Below are positions 45,901 through 56,590 of a stretch of DNA of 64,000 nt, piece after piece. A program made the translations under genes and the position numbers. Within the stretch, counting starts at the first letter, position 1; every line of letters starts with the position of its first letter. The stretch is from Bombyx mori (taxonomy: Eukaryota > Arthropoda > Insecta > Lepidoptera > Bombycidae): assembly GCF_030269925.1 (NCBI RefSeq), contig NC_085118.1, positions 14,214,001 through 14,278,000 on the forward strand, in the 5' to 3' direction. The notes beneath the pieces were generated by a model. That model worked only from the letters and a program-made list of their open reading frames with translations, ran no database searches and had not been told where the DNA came from.

Positions 45901-48900
45901 TGCTATACCCAATCTAATATTCCTGATCCTGAACTCTTTGTATGGACATCTGTGAGTATTTTAACATGCTTCTATTAGCTTGAACTGTATCTCCCTAGTC
46001 CGATTAACTTAAAAACGTACACACGTATCAAAAACAAATGATGATATCGAGGGATGAAAAACTTTGGTTTATGTGATATTTTTGCAACTTTATAGGTAGG
46101 CCATGTAAAGTTTAATATCACAACAATAAAAACTTCTTCAATTATCTGAATGGAGTAAATTTAAAAGAAGTTCAATTAAAAACATGGAACTTTGATGCTA
46201 ATACCAAATGAAACGCACCTTTAATTACAAAGATTATGCTCTGCCCACTGAGTTTCTCGCCGGATCTTCTCAGTGGGTCGCGTTTCCGATCCGGTGGTAG
46301 ATTCTGCGAAGCACGGCTCTTGCTAGGGCCAGTGTTAGCAACACTCCGGTTTGAGCCCCGTGAGCTCACCTACATGTTAGAGCGAAGCTGAAATAGCCTC
46401 TCAAGGCTATCAGTTACAAATTTCGCGTATTAAGCGAAATGTAGCCTTTCACCCCTCGATATAATAATTTTACAATTCTAACCTAACCATATTCTGCCGT
46501 GCTTAATTTTGGTTTGGCGGGTGGAACAGCTGTTGTACCGTAAAATGGAGACTTCAAACTTACATCTCACTTAACAATAGATTAGAGCAATTAAAAAAAA
46601 TCAGGGTCATCGCTGTGAACTTCCATCTATCTACAATATTAGCATATATAAACCTTGTATTCCCAGGGTGTCTCTAAAGAGCAGATTACAAAGTTCCCTC
46701 ATCGTTGTGACCATCTCATTCCTTGTGACGACTGCACTCGTCCAAGTCAACACTGACGAGTGGCAGAACGGATTCTTTATAATAACTATGGTCACGGTGG
46801 TTATCATGACAGGTGAGTGCTAGTTTTGATGATATTTCACTAAAAGCCTTTTTCCCTACCTATTCACTGGTAGCCTAAGATTCTATTTCAGCTACGTCCG
46901 GACTGACGGACGGAAATCAAGACCGCTAATAAATTTTTGTTCGATATATAACGTTAAACGTACTTGCAGTATTTATACATATTTTTTTATTTATGGGAAC
47001 ACAATTAGAATATTCCAATAAAGTTATTAAACAAACAAATCCAAAACAAAAAAACAAAAATTCTAATTTCGACTACAAGCAAAACTTTTTTTCAGCGGCC
47101 AGTGCCGTATTCATAGGCGGCTTGGTCGGAATAGCGAGTCGTTTCTCAAAGGAATACATGGCGGCCGTCGTGAGCGGACAATCGTTAGGCGGAATCATAG
47201 CCGCCGTAGCCCAAATAATATCATTAGCTTTCAAAATATCGCCACAGCACAGCGCCTTAATATACTTCATAATAGCCGACGTATTAGTCATAACGTCGTT
47301 GATATCATACATAAGTTTGTACAAAATCGATTTTTTCACTCATCACATCCTGCAAGGATCAGGGATGGTTACCAATAGGCACCGAGAGGTGTCGATGGTG
47401 AATATAATGAAGAAGATATGGGTTTACGCGTTCAGTATTTTCGCGATATTCGCCATAAGTATGGCTGTTTATCCGGCTGTCACAGTGCTGGTAGAGTCCC
47501 ATCCTGCTACTAAAGGAACAGATTGGAATAGTGAGTATTCAATATCTATAATTTATTAGTGATACTTTTTTGATACGTCAAATAAAAACTTTTCGGAGGG
47601 GACAACGCTAGAATTCTGATGAAGCGTAGAAAATTGTGGAAAATTGTTAAGAATTATTGCCAGAAAAGCTCGTTTAGTCTCTGGCCTAGTCCGCATTACA
47701 AACCAATAAATAAATACTAGGTAATCTCTCAATAAACTTCTTATTTCCACTCAAAATGCGCGTTTTCTATTTAATATGACTTAGACGAACTTATATCGAC
47801 AGATACAAGGCAGATAACGACACCTACAAAGATATGTACATGTTTTAATGCGAAATAGATAACGCTCGATTACAATAGTACATTGTTAACACGTCGAATG
47901 CCGTATGAATAATCGAGTATTTTCATTCAGGCCACAGTGCTCACCGGTGAGCCTTACTGAACCATTCGGGCTATGAGGGTCACCTGTGGGCTTTTTAAAA
48001 TGTCTAAACTAAACGGTAAAAGTCGCTAATTTTTATCTTCCGTGCAAATCTTATCGCATTTTATTAATTTGAGAATGAAAATATCAAGTTGATAAAACTT
48101 ACTGATTCTCTGATTTTGGTTTAAGCCCGACGGTGGGTCGTATAGCGTACCAACCACGTGTTAACGTGAATAATGAACTATCATGATCGATTTAAAAAAA
48201 AAAAAAACATTTTTTCTCTTCATGATCCTTCCGAGATGCTGTAACATTCTACCAAGTGTATTTCGCTGCCCAATCAAACACTTGAGACGAAAATATTTTC
48301 AAATTTCCAACGGTCTATTAAAAATTTTACTAATAGGATAATTCCCAAAAATATGGTATCATGGTGTCGGTGATCAGAGAACATTAATAAGCAAAAAAAC
48401 TATATTAATATCTTGTGTTACACTAAATGTAACACGAGATTAGAGAGGCATCTGCCACTTGTTTTCGCATTAGATGTGCTTTCACCAGATAAGATAATAT
48501 ATAATATGAATTGTTTATTATCAGTTACAACATTTTCTATTTACGTAAGTGATTTGTGTAATTTCATGCTCCGGTATGTTGAGTGTGTATGGTATGTGGT
48601 GCATATAACCGTGTAACCAATTAAAAACAATATGTTTTCAAAAACGGTCCCTATACTGAATGTTAGGAGACCGCTTCCGAAAACAGAGCATAGTACATAG
48701 TCAGTCCCCTTTGATGATGGGACGAAAAAAGTTGATCCTGAATTTAAAAAAAAAACAAATTTTTAAAACGTTTTATTAGCATTATTTACGGTCCATACTG
48801 TTAGTAGAGCTAAATGAACGATAATTTCATATAAAAAAAACATAACTTTACTTTAAAAAAAAACCAGCAATGAAACACAAAATCAAAAACAGCTGGTGCT

Positions 48901-51112
48901 CGGGTCAACGAACGCCCGGGCGCGACGTTTCTTTTACACGCACACCGGCGCGGCGCTGATACCGCGCTCCCCAAAATTTACAACTTTGTAGGTACAAAAT
49001 TTTCGTTTTCCGAAGCGGTCTCCTACCCATTGCACTCGATATTATTTCGTTTTTCTAAATGACACCTACGAAATTATATCATCTCGAAAATATTATTGAT
49101 AACGTTTCAGATATATTCTTTGTACCGGTCGTCAACTATTTAATATTCAATTGCGGAGATTACTCCGGCAGACTGGTTGCTGGCTTTCTATTGAGGGTAT
49201 GTTGGTTTCTTGAATTTATTTAGCCACCCTCCTTTTTAAAAAAAGACTTCTTTCTTAAATAAAGAACATAATATGTTTCGTCTTAAGTGCTTATAGATGC
49301 AGTTTAATGTCCTTAAGGCGAGACATCGAAGTCTCAAGAGATATACGCTTTTAAATAGGAAGATGCTTGATCAATTTACCAGTTCATGCTAAAGAAAAAG
49401 TATATATTAATTCCAGCCATTAAACCAATGGGTCATAGCGATAGCGAGCATTATCCGTATCATAGGAGTGCCTATGTTGATGCTATGCAATGCTAAACCA
49501 AGGAAACACCTCCCCGTGCTGTTTTTGTGGGACTACGAGTATATTATGATAATGATTGTATTCGCTTTCACCAACGGATATCTGACTAACATTGTCATGA
49601 TAAATTCTACAAGGTAAGGGCTTTTTCTTACCTTACCTTCGCTTTAGTCTGCTGTTTTTTTACAAAGTGAAACTTTCATTACATCGTCTCAAGCTATTTC
49701 GTCTGTGTGTTGCATGTCGCGTGACGGTCGGCCGCGGAGTAGGGATAAAGTAAAAAGCGCTCTTCAGAGCAGCCAAGGCCAATATGGCGGCGCCTATGGT
49801 TCGCAGCAGCTGACCGTGTAGTGTATAGACTATTACTCATTTGTGCCAGTGCTCCACGCTATTTTGTTTTTGTTTTTGTCAGTGCTTAATGTAAATGTTG
49901 CTTGTCAGAGCTAAATGTCTATAATGTGCAAAAACTTTCACTTTTACCGTTGTTTCATAATTCTATTATTTGGGTGATCGACCTCTAGAGAACAATTTGT
50001 AGATTACCATTTAAAAAAATGGTATTTTAAGTCAGTAAAGTTGGTAACATGGAATCCTAGCTTGTGCTTCTATACACCTAATCCTATATCTATCTCTTTC
50101 ACACTGTTGTTGTCCACATAAGAATTAACATTTAATTTCACTTCGATAATTGGGACAAAACTGAACCCTATCTTCCTCGTAAATCTCATAGACAAGTCCT
50201 TTTAAATTTATTATGCAACAGATAAGATATCGGTGACCCGACTGTCACTGCTAATGAGAACAAATCATCTGTCAGTTGTTTATTTGAAATTTCGAATTAG
50301 GTTATCTGTGCCGATGTATTGTTTTCATAAACAACAGATGGTTGTTGTTTATTGGTGATAATTATTTCATTAATTAGACCTCGACACCCAGTCTAAATAT
50401 TCCAGCCGCCTAAGAGTCGTTGTTGAAAAAGCTGTTATATTAAAAATAATTGGAACTCGAACTTATGTCTTGAGGTGGGTGGCGGGACTCACGTAATTCT
50501 CGTTCCTCTTCCAGCATGCTCGGTCTTTCGCTCTAGTCGTGTTCATGTCGTAAATCGAATTTTATTCCTCGTTTACGATTTTATAACCAGCTATTAAAGT
50601 ATATCGTACGAATAATCATCGGTTCAGAAATGCTCTACGATAAAAGTTAGTAGGTAATTCTCCAATAAGGTATCCGTGACACCAACTTCTCAAATTAATG
50701 TTCACCGTGGCCTAAAAGATTAAGACTGTTAATACAACAACGCGGATAGGTACCATTTTTTATACTTCTATACGTACTGAACAGATGTTCACGAATGACT
50801 TCCACGATGAAGGAACAACACCGTTGAATCAAAGTTAAATCCGAAAAAAAACCAAATTACCATACGATTAAGACATAGACTTCGAATTTCAAGGTCACGG
50901 TAACCATTTGACGTTCAAATGCTCAGAGAGCTCTTTCACCCGTCCTCTCTCATCTAAAGCGTCAATTAAATATACTTTAACACAAAATATTCGTTTCCAG
51001 AGTTGTAGAGTTCCACGAGAGAGAGAAAGCTTCATCGGTAATAGCAACAATGTTGAGCGTCGGTCTTACTGTCGGAGCAGCTGTCGGTCTGTTACTTGTA
51101 AGAGTGCTATAA
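36713..51112 (+). CDS. equilibrative nucleoside transporter (SLC29/ENT family)
   Basis: Join 36713-36931, 45797-45951, 46667-46812, 47096-47530, 49111-49196, 49417-49613, 51001-51112; phases close to 449 codons plus TAA, the usual ENT length. Seen: acidic cytoplasmic N-terminus, helix 1 with the PWNF motif (SSLVPWNFLITAND), about 11 hydrophobic spans, GQSLGGI in the helix-5 region, the family signature N-x-x-D-x-x-G-R (FNCGDYSGR) at 49111-49196, and FTNGYLTN near helix 10. Family members carry nucleosides down their gradient across plasma or organelle membranes; substrate and paralogue (Ent1/2/3 type) cannot be decided here. The start is the first in-frame ATG ahead of the acidic N-terminus. 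The first intron is 8.9 kb and filled with nested transposons, the others are 0.3-1.6 kb. Confidence 0.93.
37456..38230. repeat. composite repeat block in ENT intron 1
   Basis: Starts ctagcttttgcccgtgactt (a CTAG-ended dispersed family), contains the actgacttcaaaagtggatg block, and ends with aaacaaacaaacacttcagc. Possibly one old element with an insert; not resolved. Confidence 0.45.
38310..39142 (-). pseudogene. mariner (DD34D) transposase, C-terminal two thirds, decayed
   Basis: On the - strand: IDAIFEKMDQDRHISSYGVA, a stop, KLITGDEKWITYDKN with the first catalytic Asp, HQDNARLHTSLATQQKLREL with the second, and YSPDFAPSDFHLFRSLQNS with the third, with stops and frameshifts between. Spacing fits mariner DD34D. 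Its N-terminal third is at 41159-41310. Confidence 0.85.
39487..39704. mobile_element. foldback MITE with ~70-bp TIRs
   Basis: Left arm ggccatcgaatcgtgacaca and right arm (reversed) ggccagcgaatcatggcaca, pairing through ggcggcaattcaaaatatct. Almost the whole 218 bp folds into one stem. A partial relative is at 39810-39920. Confidence 0.7.
39810..39920. repeat. partial copy of the 39487 foldback family
   Basis: Shares gcggcaattcaaaatatttt and cttaaatataacatgaaa; broken near its right side by a Bm1 SINE. Confidence 0.55.
39929..40180 (+). mobile_element. Bm1 SINE 3' part
   Basis: actggtggtaggacctcttg to cacccatctaagcaataaaa, inside the nested block in ENT intron 1. Confidence 0.85.
40341..40603. 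mobile_element. MITE with TIR related to the maT ends
   Basis: Left end ccaggtcataaaatgcctta, right end (reversed) caaggtcataaaatccctta; the core AGGTCATAA is also in the maT TIR at 19644. 263 bases, no coding potential. Confidence 0.55.
40664..40985. repeat. dispersed repeat of unknown class (also 2475-2700 and 33960-34510)
   Basis: atctcagtaaaatggtggtc, tctcacatttgtgcactttc and gaagaaacactaaatagaca are shared with 2475-2700; parts recur in reverse around 33965-34075 and forward around 34300-34440. No coding potential seen. Confidence 0.6.
41159..41310 (-). pseudogene. mariner transposase, N-terminal part, severed
   Basis: MSAIRYFLKFYYKKVKNATQ then VRVAQIWFKRFQS: the mariner N-terminal helix-turn-helix. 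It breaks at exactly the codon where the fragment ending 39142 begins, so the two are halves of one element. Confidence 0.82.
41871..42298 (+). mobile_element. Bm1 SINE, near full length
   Basis: Head ataagacgtccggtgcattc, B box gttcgaatcccgc, tail gctcgtccacccatcaag. Confidence 0.85.
42545..42706 (+). mobile_element. LINE family alpha RT C-terminal fragment, opposite orientation
   Basis: ttaccatcgcaccgcccgcc through catccggctttggaatgagc, the + strand version of the same LINE; abuts the reverse copy at 42707 head to tail. Confidence 0.7.
42779..43345 (-). mobile_element. Jockey-like LINE (family beta) 3' end, 5'-truncated, with poly(A)
   Basis: On the - strand runs from the RT C-terminus through a 3' UTR (tctcgccggatcttctcagt) to an A-tract (T-run at 42779-42789). 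Flanked by GAGCCAAGCCGC and GAGCCAAACCGC, a ~12-bp target duplication in LINE family alpha. Confidence 0.78.
42979..43491 (-). pseudogene. chimeric LINE reverse-transcriptase relic (two LINEs joined)
   Basis: A 170-codon frame whose first part (SFLPRIILLWNELPFTVFPE, VLSGRQR) is the C-terminus of a CR1/Jockey-like LINE and whose second part (LQVIQSRFCRIAVGAPWFLR, RHFEKAARHENPLVVAAGN) is the C-terminus of a different Jockey-like LINE. It arises from insertion of one LINE tail into another, not from a real fusion protein. Confidence 0.8.
43580..45796. other. ENT intron 1, 3' portion
   Basis: Apart from the LINE-like tail at 44385-44555, nothing recognisable; a GC-richer patch at 45240-45430 shows no coding pattern. 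Confidence 0.5.
44385..44555 (+). mobile_element. LINE-like 3' tail with (TTA)n end
   Basis: attcctcttcctgcaaggtt and gagatcgctttcggcgataa, then ttaaataaagagttatatta and ATT/TTA repeats: a dispersed lepidopteran LINE-type tail. In ENT intron 1. Confidence 0.6.
45797..45951 (+). CDS. ENT exon 2
   Basis: Acceptor tgttccag, donor atct/gtgagt. Encodes YWMYKFRDV...FQAEFTSYLNVATAIPN and helix 2. No long open frame marks it; found by phase and homology pattern. Confidence 0.9.
46239..46425 (+). mobile_element. LINE family beta 3' UTR fragment
   Basis: gcccactgagtttctcgccg through gcctctcaaggctatcagtt, 5'-truncated, inside ENT intron 2. Confidence 0.7.
46667..46812 (+). CDS. ENT exon 3
   Basis: Acceptor ttcccag, donor acag/gtgagt; helices 3 and 4 (SLIVVTISFLVTTALV; FFIITMVTVVIMT). 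Confidence 0.9.
47096..47530 (+). CDS. ENT exon 4
   Basis: Acceptor tttttttcag, donor aata/gtgagt; helices 4-7, including ASAVFIGGLVGIASRF and VVSGQSLGGIIAAVAQ, the large cytoplasmic loop (HHILQGSGM...) and the next helix. The open frame extends upstream into the intron; the true start is after the acceptor. Confidence 0.93.
48664..49025. mobile_element. MITE in ENT intron 4, 21-bp TIRs, TA target
   Basis: TAGGAGACCGCTTCcGAAAA at the left and, reversed, TAGGAGACCGCTTCgGAAAA at the right; flanking TA. Ends 85 bases before ENT exon 5. Interior has a GC-rich block (gaacgcccgggcgcgacg). Confidence 0.72.
49111..49196 (+). CDS. ENT exon 5 with family signature
   Basis: Acceptor aacgtttcag, donor agg/gtatgt; 86 bases encoding FFVPVVNYLIFNCGDYSGRL, holding the ENT signature. 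Confidence 0.92.
49417..49613 (+). CDS. ENT exon 6
   Basis: Acceptor taattccag, donor acaag/gtaagg; two helices and the FTNGYLTN motif. Starts PLNQWVIAIASIIRIIGV. Confidence 0.92.
50696..50905 (+). mobile_element. Bm1-like relic in ENT intron 6
   Basis: accgtggcctaaaagattaa, tgacttccacgatgaaggaa and a broken 3' part, in Bm1 order. Confidence 0.5.
51001..51112 (+). CDS. ENT exon 7 (terminal)
   Basis: Acceptor cgtttccag; encodes VVEFHEREKASSVIATMLSV and a last glycine-rich helix, ending RVL and TAA at 51110. Confidence 0.92.
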
Positions 51113-53507
51113 AATATAATGGTATAGAAATATTTAAAATAAGATTTTTGCTTTCGCAATGTGATGAAATTGAGTCAGTTCTAACTCATCAAGGTTGCCG
51201 GCGCTAAGTTTTGGTGCCGCTTACCACTTAGAATTAAATCATAAATAAGCTTGTCAGACGATCTACATCGAAAACATATTTAATTTCTTGCCATTCATTT
51301 AATAGAAAATTTATTATATATATTTTATCAGTTATAGTTTTCTCTTATATTACATAAAACGCGATCTTAAAATGGTCCTTTGAGCCAAATTGCCGCGACG
51401 CTCTTATAAAAAGATATCGATTTTTTTTAAATTTAGTAGTTTGCTGTTTATTTATTAAAATATAAGTCATTTTCTCGTAAATAATAAGATTTTGTTAGAG
51501 TTAAACTTGAATTATCACAGTAAGATGTTTAAGTACACATAAGGATGTATTTTTTAGCTTTGCTCTCTGTGTTCGTTTTTTTAATAATTTAATAGACAAC
51601 AAAACATTCCAGTAATTTTAATTTTATGATATTGATATACGAGTTAACAATTAAATATTTAAACAAACGAAAAAACGAAGCCGAATGAAGTATTGGGAAC
51701 ATGCCACTTTTTCACGCGTTATTATTTTTTTCGACATTTCACAATATTACTGCCATGAACAGATTTGAAAGGTTTGTAACTTCTGAATAGTATTTATTTC
51801 GGAAAAAACTTTCTATTTATTAAAAAAATGCGAAGGCTATTTTTATATTCAAATTTTGTAACATACGTTGGAACTTTCTGATCTAAACTGTTTACACAGT
51901 TCTATTCATGAAAATGAAAAAAAAATTCAGTGCAAAAAAAAATCTTTTTCATTCGAAAAACAGATCCCAAAATTATTTTCACAACTTGCAGCTAAATCTC
52001 TCAAAGTTGTCATGACAGGATGATCTGAAGTTACATTAAAATGTCACAAACTTCAGAATTGAAGTACAAAATATAACTTAAAGGCAGATATAACTTAATT
52101 ATGTAGGTAGGTATGTATATAAATAGCAATTTTTGTATATTACTGTTTTGTATGTTATTTAATGCATTTATGGTATTAATTTTAAAAAGCTGACGATGTA
52201 GGTATTTTTTAAATGCCCAAAATAACCAAACATTCCCAAAATACCTCATTTTTAACTCATTTATTAATTATTCTTGATATATTATAATCATAATAATTTC
52301 ATAATAACGTATTATAACAACAAAATCTTATTTTAAAACTTAATAAATGCGGAATCAGTACTTGAGTCATTAAAATTTTGATTATAAATCTAAATTAATT
52401 AATGCTAAGAAAAAAATATTTTGCATTTATTTAGTGTCTTGCACTCAATACAACCGCATTAGTCAAACAAAAACTTGTAGAGTTATATTGATTATTTAAA
52501 AAAAAAACTCTTACACATATATAATTGTAATTAAATTTACTTAAAACAACAATGCAGATAATCAAAGATGGTGTTAAAAAAAATATTATATTGAAATCTA
52601 AAAATATCAATATTTATATACATATATCTCATATCTATTGTAATATTTAAGTAAAATAAAAGATCTCAGTATTTTATTGTTAAAAATAATATACCAATTA
52701 ATGAGAATTAAATCATGTAACATAGTTGTAAGTTTTAAAAGTTTTATTATTATGTATGTATTAAGCAGTATGTATCCAGTACGCGGAGTAGAAGTGAAAC
52801 TTCTTAATAAAGAGACAAAGAGAGACTTCAGAAACAAAAGTTATCCAACTCATTTTAAATTGTCGAATTGAATTTTAATCAACTACTATACCAAAGAATT
52901 TTCACTATAAAAATGGAAATGTGTACATTACCTCTTAGTAACTGGTACCGTAGGCAATATAATAATAACATAGCATAATCAGAATTTATATGTGCTGTAT
53001 ACAGCCCAAAGTTTTATATTGATTGGTTACTTACTATTATTTTAATTGTGATCTTGGAACTATTTTCTCAGACCTGTGCTTACTGTGTAGTCTTTGGTAA
53101 TAGCATAATAAAATGAGGGTTATGAATGGAAGTTTGGGTTGTGTGGTATGGTGCCACTTGCCAACAAGTTCATTCTGTGTTGCCTGAAGTAGTTAACCAG
53201 TTTGTGTTACTGTCAAATTATGTTGTAAAACTAATTATGCCATACATTTTTACATATTATTACTTTGTTTTACAATTTTTAGCCGTTTTTATTTGGATTT
53301 TTGAAGTATTTGGTTCAACACATAGCTAAATCATAAAATATAGATGTTTTGTGAAGTGAATTTATGACGTATAGGGTAAATAGTTGTGATAACGTGACAT
53401 GTGAAAATGAGAAAAATAAATTATTTATCACCAAACACTAATGTTTAATTCCATTACATAAAATTAATACCTTAAGTATTTTTATATTATATATATTTTT
53501 ATTTGTG
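51113..53507. other. AT-rich intergenic DNA after ENT
   Basis: Very AT-rich, short chance frames only, no repeat recognised. Confidence 0.5.
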
Positions 53508-53636
53508 TTACCCAATTTAGTATGCAGTTGGAACAGCGCCCCTACCGGCAAACGTACGCAAACGATCCCATTCCATACAAATATGAACTAACTTTTACGC
53601 TATCGAGAACGTTAAAAAACTCTCACTAAGCACACT
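53508..53636. mobile_element. TIR MITE (family M), one arm
   Basis: gttggaacagcgcccctacc then acttttacgctatcgagaac and cactaagcacac; left arm lost. Confidence 0.7.
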
Positions 53637-53763
53637 GTTTATTTATGGCGTGCGTGCGTGAACGTGCTCACAGCTCACCTGCTTGGTGCAGAGGTTACCT
53701 AAGAACCGAGACACCATAACCTGCCTGAGAATGAACCGCAGCCCACTATGAAAAATAAGGTCG

Positions 53764-54056
53764 ATGAGTCAACTGGATTTTGAATACTCCAGAAGGTCCC
53801 ACAAACAAGTTCGAAAAGGAATGGTAGGGAGCGAGGTGCGGACGTATCCCCGAGTGTATGCTTCGGTGGTTGCCGGTGAAAAAAAAAAGTCTGTGCCCGA
53901 AAAGGCGCGCGCGCGGCTTGCTAAAAGGAAAGCCCCTGATTGGTTGCGGCGCGCGATCAGACGCGGCAGGCGTTTGGGTTGCTATAATACTACATTACGA
54001 GATATTATTTCTGCGGTTTCGGTTTCGGTTCTGGATGAACTCCCCTACACGATTTT
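53764..54056 (+). other. GC-rich open stretch before a Bm1, unknown
   Basis: About 95 codons with a basic run (ARARLAKRKAPDWLRRAIRR) that is GC-rich amid AT-rich DNA. Probably a retroelement remnant; no family recognised and the frame ends inside the SINE. Confidence 0.3.
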
Positions 54057-54300
54057 TACTGGTGATAGGACCTCTTGTGAGTCCGCGCGTGTAGGTACCA
54101 CCACCTCGCCTATTTCTGCCGTGAAGCAGTAATGCGTTTCGGTTTAAAGGGTGGGGCAGCCGTTGTAACTATACTTGAGACCTTAGAACTTATATCTCAA
54201 GGTGGGTGGCGCATTTACGTTGTGGATGTCTATGGGTTCCAGTAACCACGTAACAGGTGGGCTGCGAGCTCGTCCAACCATCAAAGCGATAAAAAAAAAA
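54057..54300 (+). mobile_element. Bm1 SINE 3' part
   Basis: actggtgataggacctcttg to a poly(A) at 54291-54300. Confidence 0.83.
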
Positions 54301-56084
54301 CGATTTCTTCAGAGTATTATTATATGATCCTCTTCAAACTAGGCTTGAAAACAATTCTTATCGGACCCTAGTCCTGTGATTGCTACTGCTGTTCGTGAGT
54401 AGCAGCGACCCATTATCAGATGGGTCAGCGAAACTTGTGGGAAAAGTTCGGAAAAGTTCTTTTCTCGCAGACAAAAAAAAACATAACTAATTTCAGTCAT
54501 ACCATTTAATAAATTACCTATGTCATGTAAAAATAAAATCACAATTTCAGATAAGACAATAAAATGACTTAAGCTACATATTATATTAAAACATTACAGT
54601 GATGCTCTATTTGGCTAGTACCTACATAACATACTAATGTAATTAGACAAGCTTATCATTTTGGCTCCATCCTTTATCCGCATTTAAATTTACATTCAAT
54701 TAACAATTAATTTTAGCACTTCATATGAGTATGAACGTTTCATCACCATGAATTGCAATAAGCCCTGATACATAAAATACAAATGTCATTTTACAATTAA
54801 AATCTAACAGTAATAACACAATATATATTTTCTAAAACACAAGCATCGTTATGAAGATTATAATGTGAATTTATCGAACATTCCAGTACGCTGGTATCAT
54901 CCAGTTACTGTTGGTCACCCAATGCGAATCCCTTTGTCTATGTTTCAAGAGAAAGTTGGACTTGCAGATGTCATATTGTCATAATGTCTTCAGCCGGAAA
55001 GTACCTATCTATTCCTACGACGCGACGCTAGGATTTTCTTTCAAAATATAATAATGATTTTGTTTTTATCCAAAATATGACAATGGCTATACGACAATCA
55101 TAACGCGTAACATTTGTTTACAATGTAATCTCAAGCAAGCCGCATAAGACATATCGACACTAATCACTAAATGCTAAATTTAATTCACTTATCATTTACA
55201 ATTCATAAATGACTCGCACAACCCTGTTACCGTTTTGACAAATAAATAATTTTTAGGGTTACCTTGCACCAGTCTTATTTCTACAACGAAAATAAAAAGA
55301 TATGTCCGTACCGTAATGTACTCAGAAATCGCTGATATTGGCGTTTTACGTGTAAAATATTTGCCGTTATATCAGGTGGTCAAGTCTATGCGTAACAATT
55401 GGGAAATTGAATCGTGCAAAAAATATTTTTTTCCTGCTTTAGGTAGGTATAAGCAATGAACGAATTTATTAATTAAATATGATTAGAAATAAGAAATCAG
55501 TTATCTCGCATTAATCTAATCAAAATATTTTATTGAATAAAAAGGTAATGAGTTTGTTTTCATAGATAGCATACTATAGTGATTATCTTCTACTACATTT
55601 GACGCTTCGAAATATCTTTTAGTTGCTATTCTAAGTATGTAACAGGTTCATTTTTCGTTAACGTCATAATATGGCAACATTAAAGATTCAAATATAAATG
55701 TGGCGGTCTGTGCAAAAGTGACCTAGCCCACAATTTTTCATATTCGTGCTTATATATATTGCAATTTATTTAAAAATTTAGAAATTTTCATAGCAAAACC
55801 GGCCTAGCCCTATTTTAACTCCTAGATAACAGATGGCTTTGTGAACATTATTTTACGCGGATTGTTTTTGCCTACGAAGCAGCGTAAAAGTGAATTCGAA
55901 CCTCATTATTTCCATACTATGGTAAGATTAGGCCACTTTGGCGCTGACAGTCTCAAATTTATATAGTAAGAGCGAAAAGAAACAGGTGATTGTTTAAACA
56001 AAAAGAAATATAATATAATCCTTTTTTTCATGACTTCGGCTTATGAAATGTTTTTTTTTAAATTCCTCAATTGCTTTACATACC
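54301..56084. other. intergenic DNA between ENT and EI24
   Basis: No gene supported. A GC-richer patch at 54885-55025 is open for ~30 codons (MRIPLSMFQEKVGLADVI) but has no homologue I know. Confidence 0.45.
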
Positions 56085-56400
56085 TTTTAATACGCTTTTA
56101 TTAGCTTCAGACGTATGTATGTAACGGAATCTTTGAAAAAAATTCCGTTACGTCAAAGCTTTGAAGAAAAAATGATTTTATTGTAAAAAAAAAGCGTGGG
56201 GTGCATGGTATCATCAGTAGTTATAAATATTTTATGAACAGATATGAGTAGAAGGGGTATTTTGATAATATCCTGAAAAGCACCGCACGCTTTTTTTTTA
56301 CAATAAAATCATTTTTTCTTACACTATTTTTAATTCAAATTTATTAAAATTTATTTTCTATTTTTTAGTTGGATTTTCTATAAAAGCGTATTTTGTTAGT
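56085..56400. repeat. AT-rich foldback-like repeat (pair with 4345)
   Basis: Same ends and core as 4345; also has an internal inverted pair (gattttattgtaaaaaaaaa at 56172 and its complement near 56290). Confidence 0.6.
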
Positions 56401-56490
56401 TTTTTTCAAACTATTATTTATTTTTATTTATTTAATTCGAAGTCTTGTAGCACGACAATCTCCTTTATATATAGGTAGTTCATTTAATTA

Positions 56491-56590
56491 TCACCTGTTT
56501 TGCGTGACCGATTCGGCTCCTTGGCGCACAAAACGGAACATACCGTTTGATATCGCCACAACGGGCGAGAAAAGCTTCAAGGGATATTCA
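56491..56590 (-). CDS. EI24: EI24 exon 7 (terminal)
   Basis: Acceptor atgctttcag; [20 protein letters not shown] and a polar end SVTQNR, then TGA at 56493-56491. Matches the family's last hydrophobic block; the C-terminal tail is shorter than in human EI24. Confidence 0.88.

Noticed and set aside
53764..54132. 122-codon frame as a gene
   Set aside because: Its last third is Bm1 SINE sequence and no splice signals support it; kept only as an unknown stretch.
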